Counted from the stretch's first letter, positions 17,881 to 26,261 are shown. The stretch: 44,325 nucleotides of DNA from an uncultured Acetatifactor sp. (GCA_910586775.1 CAJUJN010000018.1:23784-68108), one strand, 5' to 3'. Program-made: numbers and translations. The notes: generated from the sequence alone by a model not told the origin.

Positions 17881-17958
17881 TCACTTGTCAGAAGACAGTA
17901 TAATATTCAGCGGAATATTATCAAACTTCAAATCATTCAGCACATAGTTTCTGCCCAT
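17881..17958 (-). CDS. possible 25-codon small ORF
   Basis: An ATG at 17958 is preceded by GGGAGGGAG with 6 nt spacing, an excellent ribosome binding site, and opens a 25-codon frame (MGRNYVLNDLKFDNIPLNI...). A second stretch in the +1 frame just downstream has a protein-like, charged composition ending RELIKRKQ, so this may be the start of a small gene broken by a frameshift. I recognise no family. It lies in the 540-bp gap between nanE and spoVAC. Confidence 0.25.
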   Translation of the reverse strand: MGRNYVLNDLKFDNIPLNIILSSDK

Positions 17959-18043
17959 GGATTACTCCCTCCCTGGCTATAAAGCAATCCTGTCTCACTA
18001 CCCCCTGGAGAACGCCAATGCTCTATGATAGCGCTCGCTGATT

Positions 18044-18069
18044 GTAGAGGAATCATCCAATTCCTCTAC
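18044..18069. repeat. 10-bp perfect inverted repeat downstream of spoVAC
   Basis: GTAGAGGAAT at 18044-18053 and ATTCCTCTAC at 18060-18069 flank six bases. No T run follows on either strand, so it is not a standard terminator; it might be an operator or an mRNA 3'-end hairpin for the spoVA transcript. Confidence 0.6.
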
Positions 18070-18113
18070 ACACTCATTATAACTCTGCTTCTATATCTTT
18101 TTTGCGACTTTCC

Positions 18114-18587
18114 TCAAAATACCCCAAAACACTTCCCAATCCAGTAAATCACCCCCAGCAGCCAGCTGGAAAATATCCCATACAGGATCACCGGCCCCGC
18201 AATGGTAAAAATCTTACACCCAATTCCGAACACCTGCCCTTCTGCCTTGTACTCAATCGCGGGAGCCGCCACTGAATTAGCAAACCCTGTAATGGGCACC
18301 AACGCGCCGGCGCCGCCCCACTTAACAATCTTCGGATAAATGCCAAATCCCGTAAGCACCACCGAGGTCAGCACCAACAGCAGGGAACACCAACTGCCTG
18401 CCGTCTGTTTGTCCAGTCCCAGGCTGCCTGCATAATTCAAGATTCCCTGCCCGACACAGCATATAATACCGCCCGCAATATAAGCCTTCAGCATCTGAAG
18501 CCACAGATTATGAGTAGGCGTCACCTCTTTTACATACTGCTCATATGCTTTCTGCTGTTGTTTCTTTTCACCGCTTGTCTCTTTCAT
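18114..18587 (-). CDS. spoVAC: stage V sporulation protein AC
   Basis: SpoVAC is an inner-membrane protein of the spore that takes part in dipicolinic acid uptake and release, and in B. subtilis behaves as a mechanosensitive channel. This 157-residue product has the conserved core TPTHNLWLQMLKAYIAGGIICCVGQ, several membrane helices and the GGAGALVPITGFANSVAAPAIE stretch typical of the family. The ATG at 18587 is preferred: AGGAAAGAGGG lies just upstream, whereas the GTG at 18626 would add an unconserved tail. It is the last gene of a spoVAB-spoVAA-spoVAC set; spoVAD and spoVAE do not follow, which is unusual. Confidence 0.93.
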   Translation of the reverse strand: MKETSGEKKQQQKAYEQYVKEVTPTHNLWLQMLKAYIAGGIICCVGQGILNYAGSLGLDKQTAGSWCSLLLVLTSVVLTGFGIYPKIVKWGGAGALVPITGFANSVAAPAIEYKAEGQVFGIGCKIFTIAGPVILYGIFSSWLLGVIYWIGKCFGVF

Positions 18588-18665
18588 CTTTACCCTCTTT
18601 CCTTTCCGGCGACAGCTTTTCTCCACATGACATGTATCGCATAGTTATGCTGCATGCCGGAAATA

Positions 18666-19289
18666 TCATTCTTCCTCTCGCCCTTCCCTTCCGGCTGTGG
18701 CAATCAGCGCTTTGTCCACATCCTCCTCATAGTTCCGCATGGCAACCTCAATGGGGGTGGGGTCCTTGGTGAGCCGCCTGCCTCCCACATGATTGAAGAA
18801 AACAATAATCCCCGTCGCCAGTCCCACAGAGTAGGACACCTCCAGTATATTCAGCCCCTGAGGCTCCCGATTCATTACCATCCGGTACACTTCCGTAAAA
18901 ACATCATTGATACCCACATCATTGTGATACGCCATTATGGTAAATGCCGTACCGAAAAAACTCACCAGGCACACCAGTGCGCATTTTATCCACTGCTGCC
19001 ACCCCTTATGCCTGTCCACACTGATCCACTCCACCAATACATCCGGCTCCCCCACAATCTGTACACTGATGTTGGAACAAGCTTCTTCCATCAATTCCAC
19101 CAGTTTCAAAGTGCTGATGACACAGCGCTTCGTATCTTCTTTGCCGAAATGATGTACCTTTAATGCCTTCAGTTTCGCGGCAATCCCGGGATCCGCACAG
19201 CGCAGAGAACCTACATCAGTCATAAACACGTCCTCCGACTGCACCTCCACATTCCTGTCGCATTTCAGATAAACTGCTGCATTCGCCAT
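18666..19289 (-). CDS. spoVAA: stage V sporulation protein AA
   Basis: The 207-residue product aligns by eye with B. subtilis SpoVAA (206 residues): a soluble N-terminal domain, then two membrane helices with the shared segments FGTAFTIMAYHNDVGINDVFTEVYRM and SYSVGLATGIIVFFNHVGGRRLTKDPTPIEVAMRNYE. It acts with the other SpoVA proteins in the spore inner membrane in movement of dipicolinic acid. A GAGGT site precedes the ATG. It lies 24 bp after spoVAB and 78 bp before spoVAC. In Bacillus the order is AA-AB-AC; here AB precedes AA. Confidence 0.92.
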   Translation of the reverse strand: MANAAVYLKCDRNVEVQSEDVFMTDVGSLRCADPGIAAKLKALKVHHFGKEDTKRCVISTLKLVELMEEACSNISVQIVGEPDVLVEWISVDRHKGWQQWIKCALVCLVSFFGTAFTIMAYHNDVGINDVFTEVYRMVMNREPQGLNILEVSYSVGLATGIIVFFNHVGGRRLTKDPTPIEVAMRNYEEDVDKALIATAGREGREEE

Positions 19290-19313
19290 AAAACTCTTAC
19301 CTCACTATTCCCA

Positions 19314-19796
19314 TCACCCTACTGTCCGATGCAGTTCTGTCCAGAAATAAAGAATTGACCCGCATATCTTCCCCGCCGCCATACTGATAATAGCAAGTCC
19401 CAATCCATGCCGAAAGGAAATTCGCCTCGTCAGAATCGGGATACTGTCCAGCATCTCCGCAATCGCAAGTGCCAGACACCCGATAAACATTCCGGCAAAC
19501 AGCCCGAATACCGCCTGCCAGACTCCCCCTATTCCATGCAACATCCCCTCATATCCCGGAAAATGCTTTTCCCACCAGGCTCCAAACCGACAGTACCTGG
19601 AAAAAACACTGAGCAAACAACCCGTTAACGTGCCGAAAATCACCATTTCTTCGTACATCACTACATGCTCTGCCGTATGTGTCTTACCTGCAAAGCGAGG
19701 CACCAGTCCCACTGCCGCCAGCACAGTAAATACGCCCGCCGCTGCCAGCAGGCCATAACTCACACCTGTCAATATCAAAAATATACTCCGCAACAT
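19314..19796 (-). CDS. spoVAB: stage V sporulation protein AB
   Basis: A 160-residue protein of four or so membrane helices that matches SpoVAB: LLAAAGVFTVLAAVGLVPRF near the start, FAGMFIGCLALAIAEMLDSIPILTRRI in the middle (Bacillus has LNVLPILAKRIGLR at the same place) and the GKICGSILYFW end. The ATG at 19796 is preferred to the GTG at 19808 since GGGGTGG lies 8 nt upstream and the N-terminus then agrees with Bacillus. It is the first gene of the set and is preceded by a forespore-type promoter at 19967-19997. Confidence 0.9.
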   Translation of the reverse strand: MLRSIFLILTGVSYGLLAAAGVFTVLAAVGLVPRFAGKTHTAEHVVMYEEMVIFGTLTGCLLSVFSRYCRFGAWWEKHFPGYEGMLHGIGGVWQAVFGLFAGMFIGCLALAIAEMLDSIPILTRRISFRHGLGLAIISMAAGKICGSILYFWTELHRTVG

Positions 19797-19966
19797 ATCA
19801 TCTGCCACCCCGATATACTTTTAACATTCTTTCTCCACAATTCTCAAACCAGCCTGTATTACAAGTCACTTTAGAACACCTTACGGCTTTACAGAAACCC
19901 ATTTCGTGAACCTTGTCATCCCGTGATATCACCCGAACTGCTTCTTTAATCCTGTTATCATAGAGA

Positions 19967-19997
19967 TATTATGCTGTTTTGACACAATCTTTATACA
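19967..19997 (-). promoter_or_regulatory. possible sigma-G/sigma-F (forespore) promoter of spoVAB-AA-AC
   Basis: Minus strand: TGTATA (19997-19992), 18 bp, CATAATA (19973-19967), close to the sigma-G pattern TGAATA-N17/18-CATACTA. In Bacillus spoVA is a sigma-G operon. The leader would be about 150 nt. The call rests on motif resemblance plus gene function. Confidence 0.5.
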
Positions 19998-20011
19998 TCT
20001 TCCATCCGAAA

Positions 20012-20713
20012 TCAGAAAATTTTCAAAAATCCCATCAACAAATAAGGATTCATATACGCCTCCAGCACACAGCCTATCAACAGTATAAACAGCAGCGCCA
20101 AAAGTCTCCCCGCCTTTTTTACCAAAAAACCCCTGTCAGCCGCGCTGTACTCCCCCCGCACATAAATCCCCCGAAAAATCTCCTCACACCAGAGCAGCAT
20201 TGCCAGCACCACCGGCACATATACAAGATACTGAGGAAACATGCTGATCACTGCCAACAGGATTCCCTTAATGCCATAGCGTATCGTCAATGTCGTCAGA
20301 AATGCCCCCGCAGAAAGCCCGTACCAGAAAGACGCCCCCATACAGGCCACCAGCCCCAGATAAGTTGTGGACAGCACCGCCAGCCCCAGCAACCGGACAA
20401 TTCTTTTCCTGAAAACATAACAAAAAAGAGCATTGCTGTCCACCGTCATATACTTCAGATGATACAGAGTGGACTCGTCAAACATACCTCCATCTCCCAG
20501 CAAAATGCTCTTTCCCATATTGATCACAAATATTCCTGCTATCAGACCTACACAAAAAAACGTCAAGAATGTACTATTTCCTGTCTTCAATCCTTTCCAG
20601 CTAAACCGCATCCGCCGCACCGCCCTTCCAAAAGTGATACCACTCCATCTTATGCGGCTAATCCTTACGCTATGCGCTTCTGCCTTCTGACAAATCGAAA
20701 TTCCCCATGTCAT
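20012..20713 (-). CDS. spoIIM: stage II sporulation protein M (SpoIIM, DUF95 family)
   Basis: SpoIIM is a membrane part of the DMP complex (SpoIID-SpoIIM-SpoIIP) that remodels peptidoglycan during engulfment. This product has five predicted membrane helices, an N-terminal segment before the first helix (FLTFFCVGLIAGIFVINMGK), the GASFWYGLSAGAFLTTLTIRYGIKGILLAV region and the C-terminal ALLFILLIGCVLEAYMNP motif. Length from 20713 is 233 residues; an internal ATG at 20611 would give 199, closer to Bacillus SpoIIM (214). Neither start has a strong ribosome site, so the start is uncertain. It lies 28 bp after the aminotransferase gene and is probably read through from it. Confidence 0.82.
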   Translation of the reverse strand: MTWGISICQKAEAHSVRISRIRWSGITFGRAVRRMRFSWKGLKTGNSTFLTFFCVGLIAGIFVINMGKSILLGDGGMFDESTLYHLKYMTVDSNALFCYVFRKRIVRLLGLAVLSTTYLGLVACMGASFWYGLSAGAFLTTLTIRYGIKGILLAVISMFPQYLVYVPVVLAMLLWCEEIFRGIYVRGEYSAADRGFLVKKAGRLLALLFILLIGCVLEAYMNPYLLMGFLKIF

Positions 20714-20741
20714 TCATCAAATACCTGACTGGAACAGTGCT

Positions 20742-22037
20742 TTATCCCAACTGTCCCAACAATTTCTCCACACTGATCATCTTCACACACAGCACAAAGA
20801 TATCCGTGGCCATTGCCAGTTCATCCGGAGTCGGATATGTGGGTGCAATCCGGATATTGCTGTCCCCGGGATCCTTCCCATAGGGATAGGTAGCCCCCGC
20901 TCCGGTCAGTGTAACGCCCGCCTCCTTACACTTTGCCACGATGGCTTTTGCACAGTTCTCCATGGATTCAAAGGAAATGAAATATCCGCCGTTGGGCCTC
21001 GTCCACTCGCCGATTCCCGTACCGGAGAGTTCCCTGTCCAACACCTCCAGCACTGCCTCAAACTTCGGCCTCATCAAAGCCGCATGCTTTCTCATATGCG
21101 CATTTACACCGTCAAAGTTCTTGAAATAACGCGCATGACGAAGTTGATTGATCTTGTCATGGCCGATGGTCTGGATCGCCAGGGCCTTTTTGATACATTC
21201 CAGATTTCCTTTGGAAGTGGCAATGGCCGCCACACCGGCACCAGAAAAGCTGATCTTGGATGTAGATGCAAATTCATATACCATATCAGGATTTCCTGCT
21301 TTCTCGCACTCGCTCAGAATCTCCAAAACCTTATCCTGCCGCTCTTCCTCGTCATAGAGATGATGCACTGCGTAGGCATTATCCCAGAAAATACGGAAAT
21401 CCTTAGCCGCAGGTTTCAGACTCGCAAATCTCTTCACGGTCTCATCGGAATAAGTATACCCCTGGGGATTGGAATACTTGGGTACGCACCAGATACCCTT
21501 GATGCTTTCATCCTCGGACACAAGCTTCTCCACCATATCCATATCCGGTCCCTGAGGCGTCATCGGCACCGTGATCATCTCAATGCCGAAATGCTGCGTG
21601 ATGGAAAAATGCCTGTCATAACCGGGGGCAGGACAGAGAAACTTCACCTTATCCAACTTACACCAGGGCGTGTTTCCCATAACTCCGTGGGTCATGGCGC
21701 TGGAAACAGCATCAAACATCACATTCAGGCTGGCATTGCCATATACGATCACATGGTCTGCAGTGACACCCATGATATCAGCCATCATATTCTTTGCCTC
21801 CAATATGCCGTCCAACACACCGTAATTACGAACGTCTATCCCTTCCAGGCTTGTCAGGTCACTTTTCGAGTTCAATACATCAAAAATATCCATACCCATA
21901 TCCAACTGAGCCACAGACGGCTTACCACGGGACATATCCAGTTTCAGCCCTTTTCCTTTTGCATCTTCAAAGTCTTTTTCCAGTTGTGCCTTCAATGACA
22001 GTAATTCCTCTTTACTCAGTTCCTGATATGCTTTCAT
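20742..22037 (-). CDS. aspartate-type aminotransferase (PLP fold type I, PF12897-like group)
   Basis: A 431-residue PLP-dependent aminotransferase. The PLP lysine is in the stretch YEFASTSKISFSGAGVAA, the cofactor-contacting YSNPQGYTYS and IFWDNAYAVHHL motifs precede it, and IRIAPTYPTPDEL supplies the carboxylate-binding Arg near the C-terminus. The group is annotated as aspartate aminotransferase in clostridia, though the true amino acid pair is untested here. The ATG at 22037 is used because GGAGG lies about 6 nt upstream and the sequence before it is not conserved. It precedes spoIIM by 28 bp. A palindrome at 22088-22105 lies between promoter and gene. Confidence 0.88.
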   Translation of the reverse strand: MKAYQELSKEELLSLKAQLEKDFEDAKGKGLKLDMSRGKPSVAQLDMGMDIFDVLNSKSDLTSLEGIDVRNYGVLDGILEAKNMMADIMGVTADHVIVYGNASLNVMFDAVSSAMTHGVMGNTPWCKLDKVKFLCPAPGYDRHFSITQHFGIEMITVPMTPQGPDMDMVEKLVSEDESIKGIWCVPKYSNPQGYTYSDETVKRFASLKPAAKDFRIFWDNAYAVHHLYDEEERQDKVLEILSECEKAGNPDMVYEFASTSKISFSGAGVAAIATSKGNLECIKKALAIQTIGHDKINQLRHARYFKNFDGVNAHMRKHAALMRPKFEAVLEVLDRELSGTGIGEWTRPNGGYFISFESMENCAKAIVAKCKEAGVTLTGAGATYPYGKDPGDSNIRIAPTYPTPDELAMATDIFVLCVKMISVEKLLGQLG

Positions 22038-22087
22038 TTCATCCTCCATCTCATACGCACATTCATCTGCGCTTCTCCATAATATCC

Positions 22088-22105
22088 TTGTATAATCGTA
22101 TACAA
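22088..22105. promoter_or_regulatory. palindromic operator candidate ahead of the aminotransferase
   Basis: TTGTATA-ATCG-TATACAA is a perfect 7-bp inverted repeat in the leader, 50 bp before the start. Its size and spacing fit a dimeric repressor such as a GntR-type regulator, though none is encoded nearby. Confidence 0.4.
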
Positions 22106-22206
22106 TCATGCACTTGCATTATCATACTATAAAATCATTCATCACACAAGTGTTAATATTACAAATTTATCAATAAAGCTTCTCTTCAGTTGGTGAAAAT
22201 GCATAG

Positions 22207-22236
22207 AAAACGCCGTACTTTTTTGTACGGCGTTTT
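22207..22236. terminator. intrinsic terminator downstream of rny
   Basis: A perfect 12-bp stem (22207-22218 with 22225-22236) closes a 6-nt loop. The stem arms end in A/T runs on both sides, so it can work in either direction; it separates rny from the aminotransferase gene. Confidence 0.85.
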
Positions 22237-22248
22237 TTACATTTTTCA

Positions 22249-23796
22249 TTATTTTGCGTAATCAATTACACGGCTCTCACGGATCACATTTACCTTGATC
22301 TGTCCCGGATATTCCAGTTCAGCCTCTATCTGCTTGGAAATATCACGCGCCAACAAAACCATGTCTGCATCCGTAATCTGCTCCGGAACTACCATTACAC
22401 GGACTTCCCGTCCTGCCTGAATAGCAAAAGACTTGTCTACTCCTTTGAAATTGTTTGTTATTTCCTCTAATTTAGTCAATCTGCTGGTGTAAGTCTCCAA
22501 CGTCTCCCTTCTTGCGCCTGGCCTTGCAGCGGATATGGTATCGGCTGCCTGTACGATACATGCAATCAGCGAAGTCGGCTCCACATCACCGTGGTGGGAT
22601 TCCACAGCGTTGATCACAGTAGCGTTCTCCTTGTACCTTCTGCAAAGCTCCACACCGAGCTGAATATGCGAGCCTTCCATCTCATGGTCAACAGACTTAC
22701 CGATATCATGGAGCAGTCCGGCACGTTTCGCAATCCTGACATCCAGTCCAAGCTCTGCAGCCAACAGTCCTGACAGCTGCGCCACTTCGACGGAATGCTT
22801 CAATGCATTCTGTCCATAGCTGGTTCTGAACCTCATCTTACCCAGTAATCTGACAAGCTCGGGGTGTATGCCATGTACACCGACTTCCAGCGTAGCGGCT
22901 TCGCCCTCCTCCTTGATCATGATCTCCACTTCTTTCTGGGCCTTCTCCACCATTTCCTCAATCCGTGCAGGATGGATACGTCCGTCCACGATCAGCTTTT
23001 CAAGTGCAATTCTCGCCACCTCACGGCGGATGGGATCAAATCCGGACAGGATCACTGCCTCCGGTGTGTCATCTATGATCAGATCCACACCTGTCATGGT
23101 CTCAAGGGTACGGATATTCCGTCCCTCCCGTCCGATGATTCTTCCCTTCATCTCGTCATTGGGCAGCTGTACGACGGAAATCGTGGTCTCGGAGACATGG
23201 TCTGCCGCACATCTCTGGATAGCTGATACCACATAATCCCTCGCCTTTTTGTCTGCTTCTTCTTTGGCCCGACTCTCCATTTCCTTGATAATCATGGCCG
23301 ATTCATGTTTCACTTCGTCTTCAACAATTTTCAACAAGTAGTCTTTTGCCTGTTCAGAGGTTAATCCGGAAATTCGTTCCAGTTCCTGCAATCGCTGCTC
23401 GTTCAGCCTGGATATTTCGACCTTGACTTTATTCAAAGCCTCTTCCTTTGCTGTCAGATTCGACTCGCGCTTTTCAAGAGATTCCGTCTTCTTATCGATA
23501 TTCTCTTCCTTCTGCTGAATCCTGCGTTCCGAGCGCTGTACTTCCGCCCTGCGCTCCTTGATCTCCTTATCCAGTTCGTTCTTGGTACGAATGGACTCTT
23601 CCTTTACTTCCAGGAGAGCTTCGCGCTTTTTGGATTCTGCTTCCTTCAGAGCTTCATCAATAATTTCTCTCGCCTTGTCCTGAGCGTTGCCAATGGTTGC
23701 TTCCGTTGTCTTCTTCTGGTAGTTGAATACGATATATGCGGTCACAACTGCGGTCACTGCCACAGATATAATTACGGCAATTATAATCTCAAGCAT
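22249..23796 (-). CDS. rny: ribonuclease Y
   Basis: RNase Y is the membrane-bound endonuclease that starts bulk mRNA decay in many Firmicutes. The 515-residue product has an N-terminal membrane helix (about 3-24), a long charged coiled coil to about 195, a KH domain with GRIIGREGRNIRTLE near 213-227, and an HD domain with the metal-binding pair H363-D364 (LLHDIGKSVDHE), closing with the conserved IKVNVIRESRVIDYAK. Length equals the family norm. AAGGAGGTG precedes the ATG. It follows recX and keeps the pgsA-cinA-recA-rny order of Bacillus, but has its own promoter at 23916-23944. Confidence 0.97.
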   Translation of the reverse strand: MLEIIIAVIISVAVTAVVTAYIVFNYQKKTTEATIGNAQDKAREIIDEALKEAESKKREALLEVKEESIRTKNELDKEIKERRAEVQRSERRIQQKEENIDKKTESLEKRESNLTAKEEALNKVKVEISRLNEQRLQELERISGLTSEQAKDYLLKIVEDEVKHESAMIIKEMESRAKEEADKKARDYVVSAIQRCAADHVSETTISVVQLPNDEMKGRIIGREGRNIRTLETMTGVDLIIDDTPEAVILSGFDPIRREVARIALEKLIVDGRIHPARIEEMVEKAQKEVEIMIKEEGEAATLEVGVHGIHPELVRLLGKMRFRTSYGQNALKHSVEVAQLSGLLAAELGLDVRIAKRAGLLHDIGKSVDHEMEGSHIQLGVELCRRYKENATVINAVESHHGDVEPTSLIACIVQAADTISAARPGARRETLETYTSRLTKLEEITNNFKGVDKSFAIQAGREVRVMVVPEQITDADMVLLARDISKQIEAELEYPGQIKVNVIRESRVIDYAK

Positions 23797-23865
23797 CTAC
23801 AGGGGCACCTCCTTATTCTATTTTCATTGTACACTTTACTGCATTGCGTCCCCGCCCTGCAGCTT

Positions 23866-23894
23866 TTAGAATGTATGTAATGAAAACATTCTAA
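23866..23894. repeat. 8-bp inverted repeat in the rny leader
   Basis: TTAGAATG (23866-23873) and CATTCTAA (23887-23894) lie just downstream of the rny promoter, within the presumed 5' leader. It might form a weak hairpin or be a protein site; no family recognised. Confidence 0.4.
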
Positions 23895-23915
23895 CAAGCA
23901 ATACACAACAGACTT

Positions 23916-23944
23916 ATTCTAAACTCAATTTAACATATTGTCAA
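23916..23944 (-). promoter_or_regulatory. sigma-A promoter of rny
   Basis: Minus strand: perfect TTGACA (23944-23939), a 17-bp spacer and TAGAAT (23921-23916). It gives rny a leader of about 115 nt independent of recA-recX. Confidence 0.75.
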
Positions 23945-24054
23945 GTAGATGAGTCATACTTTGCAAAATAATTTCTATGACAACGTGTGGTTTATTGTGC
24001 TATTTGTACAAAATAATAGATTTCCTGTAAATTCTGACAATAATTCCCGGATTT

Positions 24055-24684
24055 TTACTCCCAGCTGCAGTCCCTGTCCGAAAGAACTGCCCTGCGCACC
24101 AATTCCGCCGGAAAGCCCTTTCTCATCAAAAAACCGTACATCCGCTGCCGCTCCTTCTGGTCCGCCGCCTCCCGGTCAAAACCTTTTTTCTCAATCAACT
24201 CCCGAATCATGGCACTTTCATCCTGACAGCCGCCGTCTTCCTCCCATATTGCCCAAGCCTGTTCCAAAACCGTTCTGTCTATTCCCTTTCCCAACAGCTC
24301 CTGCTCTATCCTCCTCCGGCTTCTGTTTCCTTCATGATTCTGTATAAACGATACGGCGTAACGCAGGTCGTCCGTATAGTGAAAGCTTCCCACATAATCC
24401 AGCGCCTGCACTGTGATTTTCTCGGGATAGCCCCCGTCCCTCAGCTTGTCATGCAGCTGCTTTACCGTGTATTCCCTGGACTTGAGAAGATTCATGGCCC
24501 GAAGCTTTGCCCGCCTGGGCAGCACTTCTTCCATAATACTGCTGTAGTCCTCCGCACTGATCTCCTCGCCCTCTCTGATATGAAAGCTGCGCAATTCGCC
24601 CTTGTACAGCACAAAGGCGAATTCTTCATCAATATACACCCTGGAACGGGACTTCGATACTTCTTCTATCTGTGTGACCTTCAT
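24055..24684 (-). CDS. recX: RecX regulatory protein
   Basis: RecX binds RecA filaments and limits their activity. The 209-residue product begins MKVTQIEEVSKSRSRVYIDEEF, then shows the three-helix repeats typical of the family (LKSREYTVKQLHDKLRDGGYPEKITVQAL and later GFDREAADQKERQRMYGFLMRKGFPAELVRRAV). The ATG at 24684 is chosen by homology; an upstream frame to 24765 overlaps the end of recA and is not conserved. It lies 55 bp after recA on the same strand, so SOS control of recA very likely covers recX as well. Confidence 0.9.
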   Translation of the reverse strand: MKVTQIEEVSKSRSRVYIDEEFAFVLYKGELRSFHIREGEEISAEDYSSIMEEVLPRRAKLRAMNLLKSREYTVKQLHDKLRDGGYPEKITVQALDYVGSFHYTDDLRYAVSFIQNHEGNRSRRRIEQELLGKGIDRTVLEQAWAIWEEDGGCQDESAMIRELIEKKGFDREAADQKERQRMYGFLMRKGFPAELVRRAVLSDRDCSWE

Positions 24685-24739
24685 AATCCCACTGCCCAAC
24701 CCTTTGCTGTTTATAAGTCCCGCAATGGCCTGCCCCCTG

Positions 24740-25924
24740 TTATGATTCCGCGTTCTCTGCTGCACCGGCAGTGTCTTCCGGAGCCGCTTCCGATACCGGT
24801 ATCACTTCGGGTTCCTGTTTTGCTTCAGTCCTGGCTGCCCCTGCCTTGCCTCTGCCGGTCCTTGCTCCGGGCTTTGTCTCTGCCTTTGAAACGGCCTTTA
24901 CATCCGCTCCCGCTGCCTTGTCGGCATTGCCGCCGAAACCGTAATGCGCACGCACCTTTTCTTCAACCGCCTTCCAGACCTCAGGATTATCCCTCAGATA
25001 CTGCTTTGCATTCTCGCGCCCCTGGCCAATCTTATTTCCCTCATAAGCATACCATGCGCCGGACTTCACAATCACATCCATCTCTGCCGCCAGGTCCAGT
25101 ATATCTCCTTCCCTGGAAATCCCTTTGCCGAACATAATATCAAACTCCGCCTCTTTAAACGGCGGTGCCACTTTGTTCTTAACTACCTTCACACGGGTAC
25201 GGTTGCCGATCACTTCACCGCCCTGCTTCAGGGATTCAATCCTCCTCACATCCAAACGCACAGAGGAATAGAACTTCAGCGCCCGCCCGCCTGTGGTGGT
25301 CTCCGGATTTCCAAACATAACGCCCACTTTCTCACGAAGCTGATTGATAAATACCACCACACAGTTGGACTTGCTGATCACTGCCGTAAGCTTCCTCAAT
25401 GCCTGCGACATCAGACGGGCCTGCAGGCCCACATGGCTGTCACCCATATCTCCGTCAATCTCCGCCTTCGGCACCAGCGCCGCCACGGAATCCACCACCA
25501 CGATATCTACGGCTCCGGACCTTACCATGGTCTCCGTAATCTCCAGCGCCTGCTCTCCGTTATCCGGTTGGGAAATGTAAAGATTATCGATATCTACTCC
25601 GATATTCCTGGCATATACAGGGTCCAACGCATGCTCCGCATCAATGAAACCGGCTATGCCTCCCATCTTCTGCACTTCCGCAACCATATGCAGGGTCACC
25701 GTAGTCTTACCGCTGGATTCCGGTCCGTATATCTCAACTACTCTTCCCCTGGGAATGCCGCCCAGCCCCAGTGCGATATCCAGGCTTAATGAGCCGGTGG
25801 GAATGGTCTCCACATTCATCTGCGCGGTGGGGTCACCCAGCTTCATGACTGCCCCTTTTCCGAACTGCTTCTCAATCTGGCTGATGGCCGCGTCCAATGC
25901 TTTCAGTTTTTCATCTTTTTCCAT
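24740..25924 (-). CDS. recA: recombinase RecA
   Basis: RecA forms the strand-exchange filament on single-stranded DNA and triggers LexA self-cleavage. The 394-residue product has Walker A GPESSGKTT at 67-75, the VVVDSVAALVPKAEIDGDMGD loop L1 region, QLREKVGVMFGNPETTTGGRALKFY (loop L2) and the KKGEGISREGD-like stretch FGKGISREGDILDLA. Beyond residue 335 it has a long Ala/Glu/Thr-rich tail, longer than Bacillus RecA (348 residues) but common in Lachnospiraceae. It starts after AAGGAG and is driven by its own promoter with two LexA boxes; recX follows. Confidence 0.98.
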   Translation of the reverse strand: MEKDEKLKALDAAISQIEKQFGKGAVMKLGDPTAQMNVETIPTGSLSLDIALGLGGIPRGRVVEIYGPESSGKTTVTLHMVAEVQKMGGIAGFIDAEHALDPVYARNIGVDIDNLYISQPDNGEQALEITETMVRSGAVDIVVVDSVAALVPKAEIDGDMGDSHVGLQARLMSQALRKLTAVISKSNCVVVFINQLREKVGVMFGNPETTTGGRALKFYSSVRLDVRRIESLKQGGEVIGNRTRVKVVKNKVAPPFKEAEFDIMFGKGISREGDILDLAAEMDVIVKSGAWYAYEGNKIGQGRENAKQYLRDNPEVWKAVEEKVRAHYGFGGNADKAAGADVKAVSKAETKPGARTGRGKAGAARTEAKQEPEVIPVSEAAPEDTAGAAENAES

Positions 25925-25946
25925 ATTATAATCTCCTTCTCACCAA

Positions 25947-25999
25947 GGAACGAATGTTCTGTCTTTTACAAGAATAAAACATTTGTTCGCATTTGTCAA
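25947..25999 (-). promoter_or_regulatory. recA promoter with two LexA (SOS) boxes
   Basis: Minus strand: TTGACA (25999-25994), 17 bp, TATTCT (25976-25971). A LexA box CGAACAAATGTTTT (25989-25976) fills the spacer between the two promoter boxes, and a second, AGAACATTCGTTCC (25960-25947), lies just past the start site. Both fit the Gram-positive consensus CGAAC-N4-GTTYG with one or two mismatches. Repression by promoter occlusion is the expected mode. Confidence 0.85.
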
Positions 26000-26141
26000 C
26001 TGTTATTTTGCAGATATCTCTGCCCCTGCTTCGGTGCTGCCGGCATCGAATACTGCCGCATTGCTCTTATATTTCAGATATTACCACATTTTAAGTGCCA
26101 TAAAACTCCCTCAAAGTCATCTCACCTCCCTGCCTGTAAAT

Positions 26142-26261
26142 TATACTCACAGTCGAAAACATTTGCCGACGTACATGTATACTTCCGCAATGCGGGATAC
26201 AAAGCGGCATACAATAGAGGCGGCGCTTCTATTGTCACAATGAATGCGCTCACGAGCATAT
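26142..26261 (+). ncRNA. structured element, copy B, of unknown type
   Basis: A ~120-nt stretch in the cinA-recA gap that matches the leader of yicC (32015-32117, opposite strand). Shared parts are TATACTCAC at the 5' end, the hairpin loop GAAAACATTTG, and AATGCGCTCACGAG plus ATAT at the 3' end. Hairpins: GTCG/CGAC (26152-26155 with 26167-26170), CCGC/GCGG inside GTAT/ATAC, and a perfect 8-bp ACAATAGA/TCTATTGT (26211-26218 with 26228-26235). The ends pair at 6 of 7 positions. It is antisense to the flanking genes. It could be an RNA or a small mobile palindromic repeat; family not recognised. Confidence 0.5.

Noticed and set aside
18044..18069. Inverted repeat after spoVAC as a terminator
   Set aside because: Perfect stem but no T run on either strand, so kept only as an inverted repeat.
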